This document shows, piece by piece, positions 10,795-19,070 of a DNA stretch of 64,000 nt (position 1 is the stretch's first letter; each line of letters starts with the position of its first letter). The stretch covers positions 2,950,501 through 3,014,500 of the forward strand of contig JAUOZS010000001.1 of assembly GCA_032334055.1 (NCBI GenBank), written 5' to 3'. The notes below the pieces were generated by a model, which saw only the letters and a program-made list of their open reading frames with translations, did not search any database and was not told where the DNA came from. Source of the DNA: Selenomonadales bacterium 4137-cl (lineage in GTDB: Bacteria; Bacillota; Negativicutes; Sporomusales; UBA7701). Made by a program: the position numbers and the translations under genes.

Positions 10795-11421
10795 ATGCCT
10801 GCGCTTGAAAACCTCACGCTGTTAGTCGAGGACTACGGCTATGTGGCCGTTTTTGTAGGGATGTTTTTCGAAGGAATGTGCATTCCCGTCCCCAGTGAAC
10901 TTGTTATGGGCTTCGCCGGTTATTTGGTCTACCAGGGCAAGTTCTCCCTCACCGGCGCCATCCTGTCCGGCTGGCTGGGCAGCTTCGCCGGGTCGTGCAC
11001 CATCTACTACGCGGCCCGCAAGGGCGGTCGCCATTTTCTGTATCGCTACTGCCATCTGCTGCGCCTGTCACCCGCCCGCCTCGACACCATCGGCGAATGG
11101 TTCCACCGGTTCGGGCCGCCCTTTATCATCCCCTGGCGCCAGGTACCCGTCCTGCGCACCAAGATCAGCATCGCCGCCGGCCTACTCGACCTGAAACCCC
11201 TGGTATTCGCCCTCTATACCGCCGTTGGCATCGCCGTATGGTGCACGCTCTCCGTATCGCTCGGTTATTATTTCGGCCAAAACTGGATGCTGTTCGTCGA
11301 TTTCTTCGCCCGGCTCGGCACCTTTGTCGCCGCCGCCATTGCCGTGCTGGCCGTGGTCGGCGTCGGCGGCCTGTTTCTCTACCTCCGGCGGCGACGGAAA
11401 TTAAAAGAACAGGGCCGGTAA
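10795..11421 (+). CDS. DedA-family membrane protein
   Basis: A 208-aa DedA (SNARE-associated/VTT) protein, a polytopic inner-membrane family that includes undecaprenyl-phosphate and phospholipid flippases. Family marks are FFEGMCIPVPSELVMGFAGYL near residues 22-42 and the FHRFGPPFIIPWRQVPVLRTKISIAAG stretch (a variant of the usual F-x-R-x3-G-x5-R-F pattern). At least four hydrophobic segments and a basic C-terminus are visible. The ATG follows GGGAGGG. It is the only gene on its strand here and is convergent with the radical SAM gene. Exact substrate unknown. Confidence 0.9.
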   Translation: MPALENLTLLVEDYGYVAVFVGMFFEGMCIPVPSELVMGFAGYLVYQGKFSLTGAILSGWLGSFAGSCTIYYAARKGGRHFLYRYCHLLRLSPARLDTIGEWFHRFGPPFIIPWRQVPVLRTKISIAAGLLDLKPLVFALYTAVGIAVWCTLSVSLGYYFGQNWMLFVDFFARLGTFVAAAIAVLAVVGVGGLFLYLRRRRKLKEQGR

Positions 11422-11432
11422 ATCTTCATACC

Positions 11433-11483
11433 CCGACAGCCGGGGAGCCCCGCAGCTTCGCTGCGGGGCTCCCCGGCTGTCGG
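11433..11483. terminator. 23-bp perfect hairpin between convergent genes
   Basis: Arms 11433-11455 and 11461-11483 are perfectly complementary over 23 bp and enclose CTTCG, a UUCG-type loop. There is no T tract on either side, so it is not a classical intrinsic terminator. Its place 11 bases after dedA and 13 bases after the amrS stop suggests a two-way transcription or 3'-end stability element. Confidence 0.6.
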
Positions 11484-11496
11484 CAACTTCGCGGAC

Positions 11497-12495
11497 TTAA
11501 AAACCGATGTCACCCACCACCGCGATACCGCTCCCGCATCGGGGGCATTTTTTGTCGCCCGTCAGTCGGCTCTCCCGCCGCAGCCGGTCGACGACGACCA
11601 GGTCGCATTCAGGGCAATGAGTGTTGACGCCCTCAGCGCCCACGTTGCCCACATACACGTAGCGCAGGTGGCGACGGGCCGCCTCGTAGGCCCGTTCGAG
11701 GGTGGCGATGGGGGTCGGCGGCGCATCGAGCTTATAATTCGGGAAATAACGCGAAAAATGCAGGGGGATATCTTTATCGATGCCCGCCAGCCACGCCGCC
11801 AGCGCCTCCAGTTCGGCCGCGTCGTCGTTAAGCCCCGGCACCACCAGGCAGGTCACCTCCACATGCGAGCATGCCGCGGCCTGCTCCACCGTCCGTTTGA
11901 CTTCCGCCAGGCGGCCGGCGCAGATTTCGCGGTAAAAACGCTCGTTAAAAGCCTTCACATCGATATTGAGGGCGTCGATATGGGGCAGCAGTTCGCCGAG
12001 CGGCTCGGGGTTTATGAAGCCGTTGGTGACAAGCACGTTTTTCAGCCCCCGGCCGTGCGCCAATCTGGCCGTGTCGAGCACGAACTCGTACCACACGCTC
12101 GGCTCGGAATAAGTGTAGGCGATGCCGATGTTGCGCGGCCCCGCCCCCGCGGCCGTGTCCACCGCCTTATCCGGCGTCATCGCCACCGTGTCCGGCTCGT
12201 CCTGGGCAATCTGCCAGTTCTGGCAGAAGCGGCAGGCGAAGTTGCAGCCCCACGTGCCGACGGAGAAAATATAGCTGCCCGGGTAGAAATGATAAAGCGG
12301 CTTCTTTTCGATCGGATCGAGGGCATAGGAAGAGCAGGCGGCGTAGTTAACGGCGAGAAGCTTCCCCCCCACGTTGCGACGCGCCCGGCAGAACCCCGTC
12401 AGCCCCTCGCCGATCACGCATTCCTTCGGACAGAGGCGACAGACGACGCCGCGCTGGTGCGGCTGATAATATAGCGCCTCGCGCACGACCGTCAC
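11497..12495 (-). CDS. amrS: AmmeMemoRadiSam system radical SAM enzyme
   Basis: A 332-aa radical SAM protein. The [4Fe-4S] cluster motif CxxxCxxC is seen as GCNFACRFCQNW (about residues 84-95). There is an extra N-terminal Cys set (CRLCPKEC) and a C-terminal zinc-ribbon-like pair (CPECD and CPRCG), as in the PflA-like family found with AMMECR1 and MEMO/LigB proteins. Its reaction is not established. The GTG start overlaps the stop of the AMMECR1 gene by four bases (GTGA), so the two are coupled. Confidence 0.92.
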   Translation of the reverse strand: MTVVREALYYQPHQRGVVCRLCPKECVIGEGLTGFCRARRNVGGKLLAVNYAACSSYALDPIEKKPLYHFYPGSYIFSVGTWGCNFACRFCQNWQIAQDEPDTVAMTPDKAVDTAAGAGPRNIGIAYTYSEPSVWYEFVLDTARLAHGRGLKNVLVTNGFINPEPLGELLPHIDALNIDVKAFNERFYREICAGRLAEVKRTVEQAAACSHVEVTCLVVPGLNDDAAELEALAAWLAGIDKDIPLHFSRYFPNYKLDAPPTPIATLERAYEAARRHLRYVYVGNVGAEGVNTHCPECDLVVVDRLRRESRLTGDKKCPRCGSGIAVVGDIGF

Positions 12496-13013
12496 TCCTT
12501 GCCGTACCGGGTTACCGAAAAACGATACAGTTCAATCTCTTCGCCGGGCTCGATCCCCGCTTTTTGCATAGCGATGCCCACCTGCTCCTCCACCGTGTCG
12601 ACCCCGGCTAGGTCAGGCAGCAGCAACCCCGACCGCCGCCCGCGGCGGACGATCACGCCGTACTTGCCCGGATCCAGGTCGGCAAGGCCGTTCACCCGCT
12701 CCGGAGCGGACAGGATATCCACCGAAATGTCGATCTCAGGCAATTCCTTGGCCTCGACCGGCCAAAAGCGGGGGTCCTGGGTGCCCGCGCTCACGGCGTT
12801 GTGAATGATCTCAGCGGCGATATTTGGCTGGGTGGGAGCGAAGGTGCCGATGCAGCCGCGCAGCTCGCCCCGTTTCTTGAGCGAAACGAACACCCCCGCC
12901 TGGGCCTCAAGCTCGGCAGGCAGCCCCGCCGGTGTCGGCAGGTGCTCATGCGCGGCGAGATAATGCTCCAGACTCTGCCGCGCCAAGGCGACCGGCGCAC
13001 TCTCACTGGCCAT
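12492..13013 (-). CDS. amrA: AMMECR1-domain protein (AmmeMemoRadiSam system protein A)
   Basis: A 173-aa AMMECR1-fold protein. Family motifs LRGCIGT (about residues 53-59) and DPRFWPVEAKELPEIDI are clear. Biochemical role is unknown, but the gene is repeatedly found with a radical SAM enzyme and a MEMO/LigB-like protein. The start is set at 13013 (MASESAP), right after GGAGGAGGGG; longer in-frame starts run into the upstream gene. It overlaps the LigB-like gene by 11 bases. In many clostridial relatives these two domains form one fused protein; here they are separate. Confidence 0.92.
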   Translation of the reverse strand: MASESAPVALARQSLEHYLAAHEHLPTPAGLPAELEAQAGVFVSLKKRGELRGCIGTFAPTQPNIAAEIIHNAVSAGTQDPRFWPVEAKELPEIDISVDILSAPERVNGLADLDPGKYGVIVRRGRRSGLLLPDLAGVDTVEEQVGIAMQKAGIEPGEEIELYRFSVTRYGKE

Positions 13014-13848
13014 CGCTTTTCCCCTCCTCCACCGCAAACAGCGCCACCGCGTAGCCGACACCGAACGGCCCCTCATAAGACAGCACCCTGCTGCGCGCTT
13101 CCAGCCCGCCCAGCACCCCCAGCAAAAAATAGACCGGCCTGAGCCCGCACTCGCCAGCCTCCTCGATCAGCTCCTCGTCCATGTTCAGCAACGCCTTCAC
13201 GTTCAGATCGCCGACCGCCGCAACCAACCGGCGGTCGAATTCCGCCCCCTTCGGGCTGAAGCCGGCCGGAGCGTCGGCGGTGAGACGGTGGGACAGGTCG
13301 CCGGAAGCGATCACCGCCACCCGCTTGTCCACCATGCCGACAGCAGCCTGCACAGCCTTGCCGAAAGTGTACATCTCCTCATAGGGGAGCATGCCCATAG
13401 CGATATGGACCAACTGGCCGCGGAAACCGGCCTTGTGGAGATAATAAAGCGGGATGAGCGCGCCGTGATCTAGCTGCAGTGACAGCCGGTACGTTTTGGC
13501 CACATCGTCGGTCAGCTCTACCACGTTAATGCCCAGCCGCTCCGCCTTGCGGAGGATATGCCGCACCAACAGCCCGTCCGTCTCGAACCCCAGCGCCACC
13601 TCGGGCACGCCGAAGCTTGCCAGACTCCCTTTGAGGCGGGGATGGACGCTGATGCTGATCGCGTCCCCAAACACCGGTCCGTGGGGCGTTATCAGGATAA
13701 CCGTCTGCGGGTTCTTCGCAGCCAGCGTCTCGGCAGCCTCCCGGGCAGCCTCCACGGTGGCCCTTATCTTCTCAAGCTCGGTCCCGCCCACTTCCGGCAC
13801 CATGATTGGCGGATGAGGCATGAGGGCGCAACCGACCAAATTCTTCAC
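13003..13848 (-). CDS. LigB-type extradiol-dioxygenase-like protein (AmmeMemoRadiSam system protein B)
   Basis: A 281-aa protein of the class III extradiol dioxygenase/MEMO superfamily. The N-terminus has the metal-site-like ALMPHPPIMVPEVG, later LITPHGPV and SGDLSHRLTADAP, whose histidines match the usual metal ligands of the fold. No aromatic-degradation genes are nearby, so a dioxygenase role is not implied; the context with AMMECR1 and a radical SAM enzyme points to an RNA, protein or cofactor modification of unknown kind. It follows cwlD by 21 bases on the same strand. Confidence 0.85.
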   Translation of the reverse strand: MKNLVGCALMPHPPIMVPEVGGTELEKIRATVEAAREAAETLAAKNPQTVILITPHGPVFGDAISISVHPRLKGSLASFGVPEVALGFETDGLLVRHILRKAERLGINVVELTDDVAKTYRLSLQLDHGALIPLYYLHKAGFRGQLVHIAMGMLPYEEMYTFGKAVQAAVGMVDKRVAVIASGDLSHRLTADAPAGFSPKGAEFDRRLVAAVGDLNVKALLNMDEELIEEAGECGLRPVYFLLGVLGGLEARSRVLSYEGPFGVGYAVALFAVEEGKSDGQ

Positions 13849-13869
13849 GATACCACTCCTTTCACTGTC

Positions 13870-14589
13870 TTATCTTGCCACATTATGGCTGAAATGATAC
13901 GCCAGCGCCCTGGCGATCTGTCCGGCCAATTTCTGCTGGTAGGCTGGGTCGGCCAACAGCGCCGCCTCGCCGGGATTGCTCAGGAAGCCTGTCTCCACAA
14001 GCACCCCCGGAATGGTGGTATCCTTCAACACCAAAATACGCGAATCCTCCTTAGCCTGACGTTTGTTGCCAGGCGGAAAATTCTTCAGCGCCTGCTGCAT
14101 CGTCTCGGCCAGCATCTTATTCTCGTCCTTGCCGGGACAATAGTAAACCTCGGCTCCGGACCAGCGTCCGCCGCGGATCGCGTTGGTATGGATGCTGACG
14201 AACACAGCCGCCCCCGAGGAATTGATCATCTCGACCCGCCTGCACAGATCACTGCGCTTGCCGCCCTTGCCGCGGGTATAGTAATCGATATCGGCCTCGC
14301 GGGTCAGCACCACCGTCGCCCCGTTTTGCCGGAGCGTCTCGGCCAATCGCAGGGAAATCGCCAGGGTAAGCTCCTTCTCCACCAGACCGTGGTACTTGGC
14401 GCCGCTGTCCACCCCGCCGTGACCGGGGTCGATCGCCACAACCCGGCCCGCCAATGCCGCCAGGTCGGCATCGCCCACCTCCTCCGGGCCGGGAAAATTC
14501 GCCGTCAGCAGGTTCACCGCCACCGCCGCCGCCACGCCGATAACCGCCGCCACCCCCAGGCTGCGCCGCCTCAGACTGACCAGCCACAT
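13870..14589 (-). CDS. cwlD: N-acetylmuramoyl-L-alanine amidase CwlD (spore cortex)
   Basis: A 239-aa Amidase_3 enzyme. It has an N-terminal membrane anchor or signal (about residues 8-29) and zinc-site motifs AIDPGHGGVDSGA, GLVEKELTL, SIHTNA and GVLVETGFLSN. In Bacillus CwlD strips peptides from muramic acid so that muramic delta-lactam can form in the spore cortex, a requirement for germination. Its presence is the best evidence in this window for endospore formation. First gene of a run cwlD, ligB-like, AMMECR1, radical SAM. Confidence 0.9.
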   Translation of the reverse strand: MWLVSLRRRSLGVAAVIGVAAAVAVNLLTANFPGPEEVGDADLAALAGRVVAIDPGHGGVDSGAKYHGLVEKELTLAISLRLAETLRQNGATVVLTREADIDYYTRGKGGKRSDLCRRVEMINSSGAAVFVSIHTNAIRGGRWSGAEVYYCPGKDENKMLAETMQQALKNFPPGNKRQAKEDSRILVLKDTTIPGVLVETGFLSNPGEAALLADPAYQQKLAGQIARALAYHFSHNVAR

Positions 14590-14702
14590 TGTTATCCCCG
14601 CCTTTCCCTACGAAAATATGCCGCCGCCGCGGCCGTTATGTCGCGGGGATGGGGTGGGAAGTATAGCCAAAAGGGGACAAGTCCGCTAAAATATACTTAG
14701 TC

Positions 14703-14877
14703 GACTGCGCTAAAAGTTCATCTGCTGCGTTGCTCCTCAGAGCGCTTGCTAGCGTACGTCATAAGTACGCGTCGCGGCGCGCTCTCACCCTTTCGGGTAT
14801 AAGCGATCACATCAACGCTAAAGCGTTGTGTGTCTGCTTATCCGGTGCGCCTTGCATCTGAAGCTTTTATCGCAGTC
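14703..14877. repeat. Intergenic palindromic element, copy R2
   Basis: Core CATCTGCTGCGTTGCTCCTC and GGTGCGCCTTGCATCTGAAG. Outer arms GACTGCGCTAAAAG (14703-14716) and CTTTTATCGCAGTC (14864-14877) pair with one mismatch. An inner inverted repeat AGCGTACGTCATAAGTACGC and a further stretch AACGCTAAAGCGTT are present. It occupies the divergent gap between cwlD and the transglycosylase, the only copy found in a promoter-side position. The 317-base gap holds nothing else that I recognise. Confidence 0.85.
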
Positions 14878-14906
14878 TCCGGCTACATTTTTTGCCTGGA
14901 GGATAT

Positions 14907-15662
14907 ATGCGCGGCAAATTCCTGTTATTTCTGCTGATAGTCTTCGTAGCCGCCTTCGTCTGGGCGGGGGGCGGCAAACTGGCGCCCCAGTTCGCACCGC
15001 CAAAGCTTCCGGAAGTAAAAGCCGACGCCGACAGCGCCTGGATGCGCGCCTACCGCGTCTTCGCCCTCAAAAAGGCTGTCGCGGCTACCGTCGACCGCAA
15101 AAACTACATTCCCCTCAAAGACATCCCCCTCACCTTGCAGCAGGCCGTCATCGCCGTCGAGGACCACCGTTTTTACCGCCACATCGGCCTTGACATCGAG
15201 GGCATCCTGCGGGCCGCGCTCGTCAACCTCCAACACGGCGCCATCGCGGAAGGCGGCAGCACCATTACCCAGCAACTGGTCAAAAACCTCTTCCTGACCT
15301 CCGAACAAACCTGGGGCCGCAAACTCGAAGAAGTCGTCCTGGCGCTCGACATGGAATTGCGCTATTCAAAAGAAGAAATTCTTGAGCTCTATCTCAACAG
15401 CATCTACTTCGGCTCCGGCGCCAATGGCATCGGCCAGGCGAGCAAAATCTACTTCGCCAAAAAACCGGCCGCGCTGACCCTGGCCGAAAGCGCCCTGCTG
15501 GCCGGCCTGCCCAACGCCCCGTCCCTCTACTCCCCCTACGTCGACCCGGCGGCCGCCAGACAGCGCCAGGCGGTTGTTTTAAACGCCATGGCCAAATATA
15601 ACTACATCGGCCCCACCACCGCCCAGGAGGCCAGGCAGGCGCCGCTTCGCCTGGCAAAATGA
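14907..15662 (+). CDS. Peptidoglycan glycosyltransferase (GT51, no transpeptidase domain)
   Basis: A 251-aa protein with one N-terminal membrane helix followed by a GT51 domain that polymerises lipid II outside the membrane. All conserved blocks are present: AVEDHRFYRHIGLD with the catalytic Glu, GGSTITQQLVKNLFL, RKLEEVVLALDME and KEEILELYLNSIYFG. It stops after the transglycosylase domain, so it is either an MtgA-like monofunctional enzyme or a short PBP1 relative. Start chosen at ATG 14907, behind GGAGG; a TTG at 14892 overlaps that site. It is followed by a clear terminator. Confidence 0.92.
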   Translation: MRGKFLLFLLIVFVAAFVWAGGGKLAPQFAPPKLPEVKADADSAWMRAYRVFALKKAVAATVDRKNYIPLKDIPLTLQQAVIAVEDHRFYRHIGLDIEGILRAALVNLQHGAIAEGGSTITQQLVKNLFLTSEQTWGRKLEEVVLALDMELRYSKEEILELYLNSIYFGSGANGIGQASKIYFAKKPAALTLAESALLAGLPNAPSLYSPYVDPAAARQRQAVVLNAMAKYNYIGPTTAQEARQAPLRLAK

Positions 15663-15664
15663 AA

Positions 15665-15693
15665 ACGGCCCGGCTCCCGCCGGGTCGTTTTTT
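15665..15693 (+). terminator. Intrinsic terminator after the transglycosylase gene
   Basis: A 10-bp stem (15665-15674 with 15679-15688, one G-T pair), TCCC loop and a run of six T. It starts three bases past the stop codon. Confidence 0.9.
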
Positions 15694-15705
15694 CGTAGCC
15701 GCGCC

Positions 15706-16362
15706 CTATTTGAAAACATTCTCCTGGAAGCTCCAGTTCTTGGTGTCGTTCGGGTCGACCGTATTGCGTTTGAGCGTGCGCTCGACAACGATCTCGGAAA
15801 TATAAGTATCGCCGTTGATGGCCTTCGGGTCCTTGATATACGTGCCCTCGCCCTTGATGTTGAAGGAAACCAGCGTGTACATCCCGGGAACGGACTGCGG
15901 CTCTTTGGCGACCATGACCCCCAGCGTTACCGGCGATTTCTCGTCAAGGAAGTTTTTGGTCAGCTTCTCGCGGGTGGTGAAGACATGCGCCTCGGGAGAA
16001 GTCACCAGCGCATAAACCTCAGGGAAATAGACTTTCAGTTCCTTGAGCTGGATGGCCCAGTCGGGAGTAAAGCGCTGCGCCCGGACGTACGGGTTCTTGT
16101 CCCCTTTCTTCTCCGCGTACATTACGTCCAGCTGAACCTTGACGTCCTTGGCCATATAATAATAGATATAAGTACTGGCCACTTCCTTGCCGCCAGTCTC
16201 CCAGTCGGCCTTAGTCCAAATCCGGCCGTTGTCGTCAAGCACCATCCGGTACTCCCCGAACTTGGCCACGATATCCGAACGCTTGTCGTCGAGGCCGGCG
16301 AAGGCTGTTTGGGCGATGAAAAGGCAGGATACAAGCACGAGCAACGCAACCGTTTTTTTCAT
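15706..16362 (-). CDS. Exported protein of unknown function
   Basis: A 218-aa protein with a clear Sec signal peptide (MKKTVALLVLVSCLFIAQTAFA, cut likely after residue 22). The mature part is hydrophilic and mixed alpha/beta, with motifs such as DIVAKFGEYRMVLDDNGRIWTKADWE and YYMAKDVKVQLDVMYAEKKGD. No cysteine and no lipobox beyond the signal region. I do not recognise the family. It is alone on its strand between the transglycosylase terminator and the rpsI terminator, so it is probably a single-gene unit. Confidence 0.8.
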   Translation of the reverse strand: MKKTVALLVLVSCLFIAQTAFAGLDDKRSDIVAKFGEYRMVLDDNGRIWTKADWETGGKEVASTYIYYYMAKDVKVQLDVMYAEKKGDKNPYVRAQRFTPDWAIQLKELKVYFPEVYALVTSPEAHVFTTREKLTKNFLDEKSPVTLGVMVAKEPQSVPGMYTLVSFNIKGEGTYIKDPKAINGDTYISEIVVERTLKRNTVDPNDTKNWSFQENVFK

Positions 16363-16449
16363 GGCAAAACCCCCAAGTTGTAATATCTTCTAAGGATAAT
16401 TATACCTGCAGGCTGCTTTCTCCTGCCGGCACGCTTGCAAGGCTGCAAT

Positions 16450-16479
16450 AAAAAAGCGCCCGGACATATCCGGGCGCTT
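16450..16479 (-). terminator. Intrinsic terminator after rpsI
   Basis: An 11-bp perfect stem (16454-16464 with 16469-16479, AAGCGCCCGGA) with a four-base loop. On the minus strand it runs into TTTTTT. It ends the rplM-rpsI transcript. Confidence 0.93.
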
Positions 16480-16485
16480 GCGCTG

Positions 16486-16878
16486 TTAACGTTTGGAGAA
16501 CTGGGAAGCTTTGCGGGCCTTTTTGAGGCCGTACTTACGGCGTTCCTTCTCGCGCGGGTCGCGGGTGAGGAGGCCGGCTTTCTTCAGGACGGGGCGATAT
16601 TCGCCGTCGACCCGAAGCAGGGCGCGGGCGATTCCGTGACGGACAGCGCCGGCCTGGCCGGTGGGGCCGCCGCCCTCGACTTTGGCGATGACGTCGTACT
16701 TGCCGATGGCGTCGGTAACGCTAAGCGGCTGTTTAACGATCAATTCGAGGGTCTTAAGACCGAAATATTGATCCAGCGGACGGCCGTTGACGACGATGTT
16801 GCCTTCGCCCGCCACGAGGCGGACCCTGGCTACCGATGTCTTCCTGCGGCCGGTGCCGTAATAGTTGACAATTGCCAT
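16486..16878 (-). CDS. rpsI: 30S ribosomal protein S9
   Basis: A 130-aa small-subunit protein whose C-terminal tail reaches the P-site tRNA anticodon loop. The N-terminal [15 protein letters not shown] and the basic tail [14 protein letters not shown] are diagnostic; the final K-R contacts the tRNA. It follows rplM by 23 bases and ends in a strong terminator. Confidence 0.98.
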   Translation of the reverse strand: MAIVNYYGTGRRKTSVARVRLVAGEGNIVVNGRPLDQYFGLKTLELIVKQPLSVTDAIGKYDVIAKVEGGGPTGQAGAVRHGIARALLRVDGEYRPVLKKAGLLTRDPREKERRKYGLKKARKASQFSKR

Positions 16879-16901
16879 TCCAATCTTCCTCCTTCCGGCG
16901 A

Positions 16902-17339
16902 CTATCTCAAGTTGAGTTCGAGGGCTTCGGGCTTCTGCGCCTCATGCGGGTGGCTCGGCCCGCGGTATACCTTGAGCTTGCGGTACATCTGACGGCCCAG
17001 CCGGTTTTTCGGCAGCATCCCTTTGACAGCCAGCTCGATAACCCTCTCCGGCCGCTCGGCCAGCATCTTGCCGGCGGTGGTGAAAGTCGTGCCGCCCGGA
17101 TAGCCGGAGTGGCGGAAATAAGTTTTCTGCACCAGCTTGTTGCCGGTGAGGTGAATCTTCGCGGCGTTGACGACGATGATATGGTCGCCGGTATCCATAT
17201 GGGGGGTATAGGTCGGCTTGTGTTTGCCGCGCAGCATCTTGGCGACTTCAGCAGCCAGACGGCCGAGCGTCTTGCCTTCAGCGTCTATGACATACCACTT
17301 GCGTTCTATAGTGGCAGGGCTAGCCATAAATGACTTCAT
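16902..17339 (-). CDS. rplM: 50S ribosomal protein L13
   Basis: A 145-aa early-assembly large-subunit protein. Recognised by [15 protein letters not shown], the GDHIIVVNA block and the [10 protein letters not shown] motif. The start is placed at 17339 behind GGAGGG; a second in-frame ATG at 17327 ([11 protein letters not shown]) would also fit the family and cannot be excluded. It is driven by its own promoter at 17438-17466 and pairs with rpsI. Confidence 0.97.
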   Translation of the reverse strand: MKSFMASPATIERKWYVIDAEGKTLGRLAAEVAKMLRGKHKPTYTPHMDTGDHIIVVNAAKIHLTGNKLVQKTYFRHSGYPGGTTFTTAGKMLAERPERVIELAVKGMLPKNRLGRQMYRKLKVYRGPSHPHEAQKPEALELNLR

Positions 17340-17437
17340 ACTTTCCCTCCTTCAAGCAGCAATAAAACAACATCCGTTTCCTTCTTCAGCCACGATTTTC
17401 CGGGGCAGGAAATCACAGCAGATAAGGCCACGAAAAT

Positions 17438-17466
17438 ATTGTATTAGAAAGGGTTGTCAATGTCAA
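17438..17466 (-). promoter_or_regulatory. Sigma-A promoter of rplM-rpsI
   Basis: TTGACA (17461-17466), a 17-base spacer and TACAAT (17438-17443) on the minus strand. The resulting leader of about 90 bases has two complementary-looking GGAAA and TTTCC stretches and could be an L13-type autoregulatory leader, but I cannot fold it with certainty. Confidence 0.88.
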
Positions 17467-17497
17467 GGCTTTATCCTTGGCATTCGGCATTTTTTTA

Positions 17498-17543
17498 GGG
17501 CGAGCGGATAAAAAGTCCATCTGCGGCGTCCCGCTCGCACCCT
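17498..17543. repeat. Minimal palindromic element, copy R3
   Basis: Only the left core survives (GTCCATCTGCGGCGTC), enclosed directly by arms GCGAGCGG and CCGCTCGC. It lies between the truA stop codon and the rplM promoter, and could be a solo or deleted form of the longer elements. Confidence 0.65.
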
Positions 17544-17544
17544 C

Positions 17545-18282
17545 TTAATACAGCACCTGCTTTAAGTATAACCCTTGCGGCGGGGCAGTTATACCGGCTT
17601 TGTTCCTATCCCGCGACGCCAATATCGCCGCGAAATCCTCTTCATTTATCCGGCCTAGGCCGACGTCGACCAACGTCCCCACAAGGTTGCGCACCATATG
17701 GTACAAAAAACCCGTCCCCCAGAAAGAGAACTCGGCCAGCGGCCCGTCCCGGCGGCAGGAAGCGGCCAGGATAGTGCGCACCGGGTTTACAGGCGCGCCG
17801 CCGGCCGCCCGGAAAGCCGAGAAGTCGTGCTCGCCCACCGCCCGCTGCGCGGCAGCGTGCATCGCGGCTGCATCAGGTTCGTCGGCCAGATGCCAGGCGT
17901 AATTGCGCAGAAAGGGATCGGGTACAGGACCCGTATCCAGGCGATAGTAATAAATCTTGCTCTTGGCCGAAAAGCGGGCATGGAAAGCAGCGTCCACCTC
18001 CTCCGCCGCCGTAACCACGATAGCGTCTGGCAGCACACTCCGCGCCGCCAGTGCTATCCGGTCGGTCGGGATGGAGCCGGTCGTCCTGAGGCTCACCACC
18101 TGACCGTAGGCGTGAACGCCCGCGTCGGTGCGCCCGGCGCCCGCCACCTTCACAGGGTGCCCGAAAATCTTCGCCAGTCGCTCCTCCAGCACCTGCTGGA
18201 TTGTCAAAGCGTTCGCCTGACGCTGAAAGCCGTGGAACTCCGTGCCGTCGTAAGCTACCGTCAGCTTAAGGGTACGTTCCAT
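17545..18282 (-). CDS. truA: tRNA pseudouridine(38-40) synthase TruA
   Basis: A 245-aa enzyme that isomerises U38-U40 in the anticodon arm of tRNAs. The catalytic aspartate is in AGRTDAGVHA, and the family's N-terminal LTVAYDGTEFHGFQRQ is intact. The ATG at 18282 is chosen from this N-terminus; the open frame continues upstream to 18852 but that part is the out-of-frame shadow of ecfT. It overlaps ecfT by 22 bases, the usual Firmicutes order. Confidence 0.96.
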   Translation of the reverse strand: MERTLKLTVAYDGTEFHGFQRQANALTIQQVLEERLAKIFGHPVKVAGAGRTDAGVHAYGQVVSLRTTGSIPTDRIALAARSVLPDAIVVTAAEEVDAAFHARFSAKSKIYYYRLDTGPVPDPFLRNYAWHLADEPDAAAMHAAAQRAVGEHDFSAFRAAGGAPVNPVRTILAASCRRDGPLAEFSFWGTGFLYHMVRNLVGTLVDVGLGRINEEDFAAILASRDRNKAGITAPPQGLYLKQVLY

Positions 18283-19070
18283 CGCAGCACCCCCAGCAAC
18301 GCAAGCAGGGCGAGCACGACGGCGAACGCCACTCCGTCCCGCGCCGCAAGTCGCAGTTCCTTCATACGGGTGCGGTTTTCGCCGCCCCGGTAGCAGCGGG
18401 CCTCCATCGCCACCGCCAGCTCGTCGGCGCGGCGAAACGCGCTGATGAACAGCGGCACCAAAAGCGGCACCATGTTCTTGGCCCGCTTCACGATGTTGCC
18501 GCGGGTGAAATCGGCGCCGCGGGCCATCTGGGCCTTCATGATGCGGTCGGTTTCCTCCAGCAGCGTAGGGATAAAGCGCAGGGCGATCGTCATCATCATC
18601 GCCAGCTCGTGAGCCGGCAGCCCGAAGCGCCGGAAAGGATTGAGCAGCCGCTCGATGCCGTCGGTAAGCACGATCGGCGACGTGGTGAAGGTCAACAGCG
18701 ACGACATGACGATGAGGAAAATCAGGCGGGCGGCCATCAGGGCCCCCTGCCGCACGCCTTCCAGGGTCGCCGTCAGCGGCCCCAGGGTGTAGATTACCTT
18801 GCCGGGAGTGGAAAAAATATGAATGAGGAGCGTGATGAGAATTATGATCCACAGCGGCCGGATGGACCGCAGCACAAGGCGGACGGGCACCCCCGACACG
18901 AATACGGTCAGCAAGGCGAACGCAGTCACCAGCCCGTACGAGGCGTAGCTCTCGGCAAGAAATATGCCGGCGACGAACAGTACGGTCCCCACCAGCTTGG
19001 TGCGCGGATCGAGACGGTGCAGAAAGGACGAGCCGGGGAAATATTGGCCAAGAGTGATATCGGTCAGCAT
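18261..19070 (-). CDS. ecfT: ECF transporter transmembrane protein EcfT
   Basis: A 269-aa polytopic protein, the membrane scaffold of energy-coupling factor transporters, which couples the ATPases to interchangeable vitamin- or metal-binding S components. Five or so hydrophobic segments are visible. The two coupling Ala-Arg-Gly motifs are MARGADF and MEARCYRGG in the second half. It overlaps ecfA2 by seven bases. No S component is encoded nearby, so this is a shared group II module. Confidence 0.95.
   Translation of the reverse strand: MLTDITLGQYFPGSSFLHRLDPRTKLVGTVLFVAGIFLAESYASYGLVTAFALLTVFVSGVPVRLVLRSIRPLWIIILITLLIHIFSTPGKVIYTLGPLTATLEGVRQGALMAARLIFLIVMSSLLTFTTSPIVLTDGIERLLNPFRRFGLPAHELAMMMTIALRFIPTLLEETDRIMKAQMARGADFTRGNIVKRAKNMVPLLVPLFISAFRRADELAVAMEARCYRGGENRTRMKELRLAARDGVAFAVVLALLALLGVLRWNVPLS

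Noticed and set aside
17545..18852. A 435-residue open frame over truA and ecfT
   Set aside because: Only the last 245 residues are TruA; the first part is Pro/Arg/His-rich and lies out of frame over ecfT, which has clear motifs.
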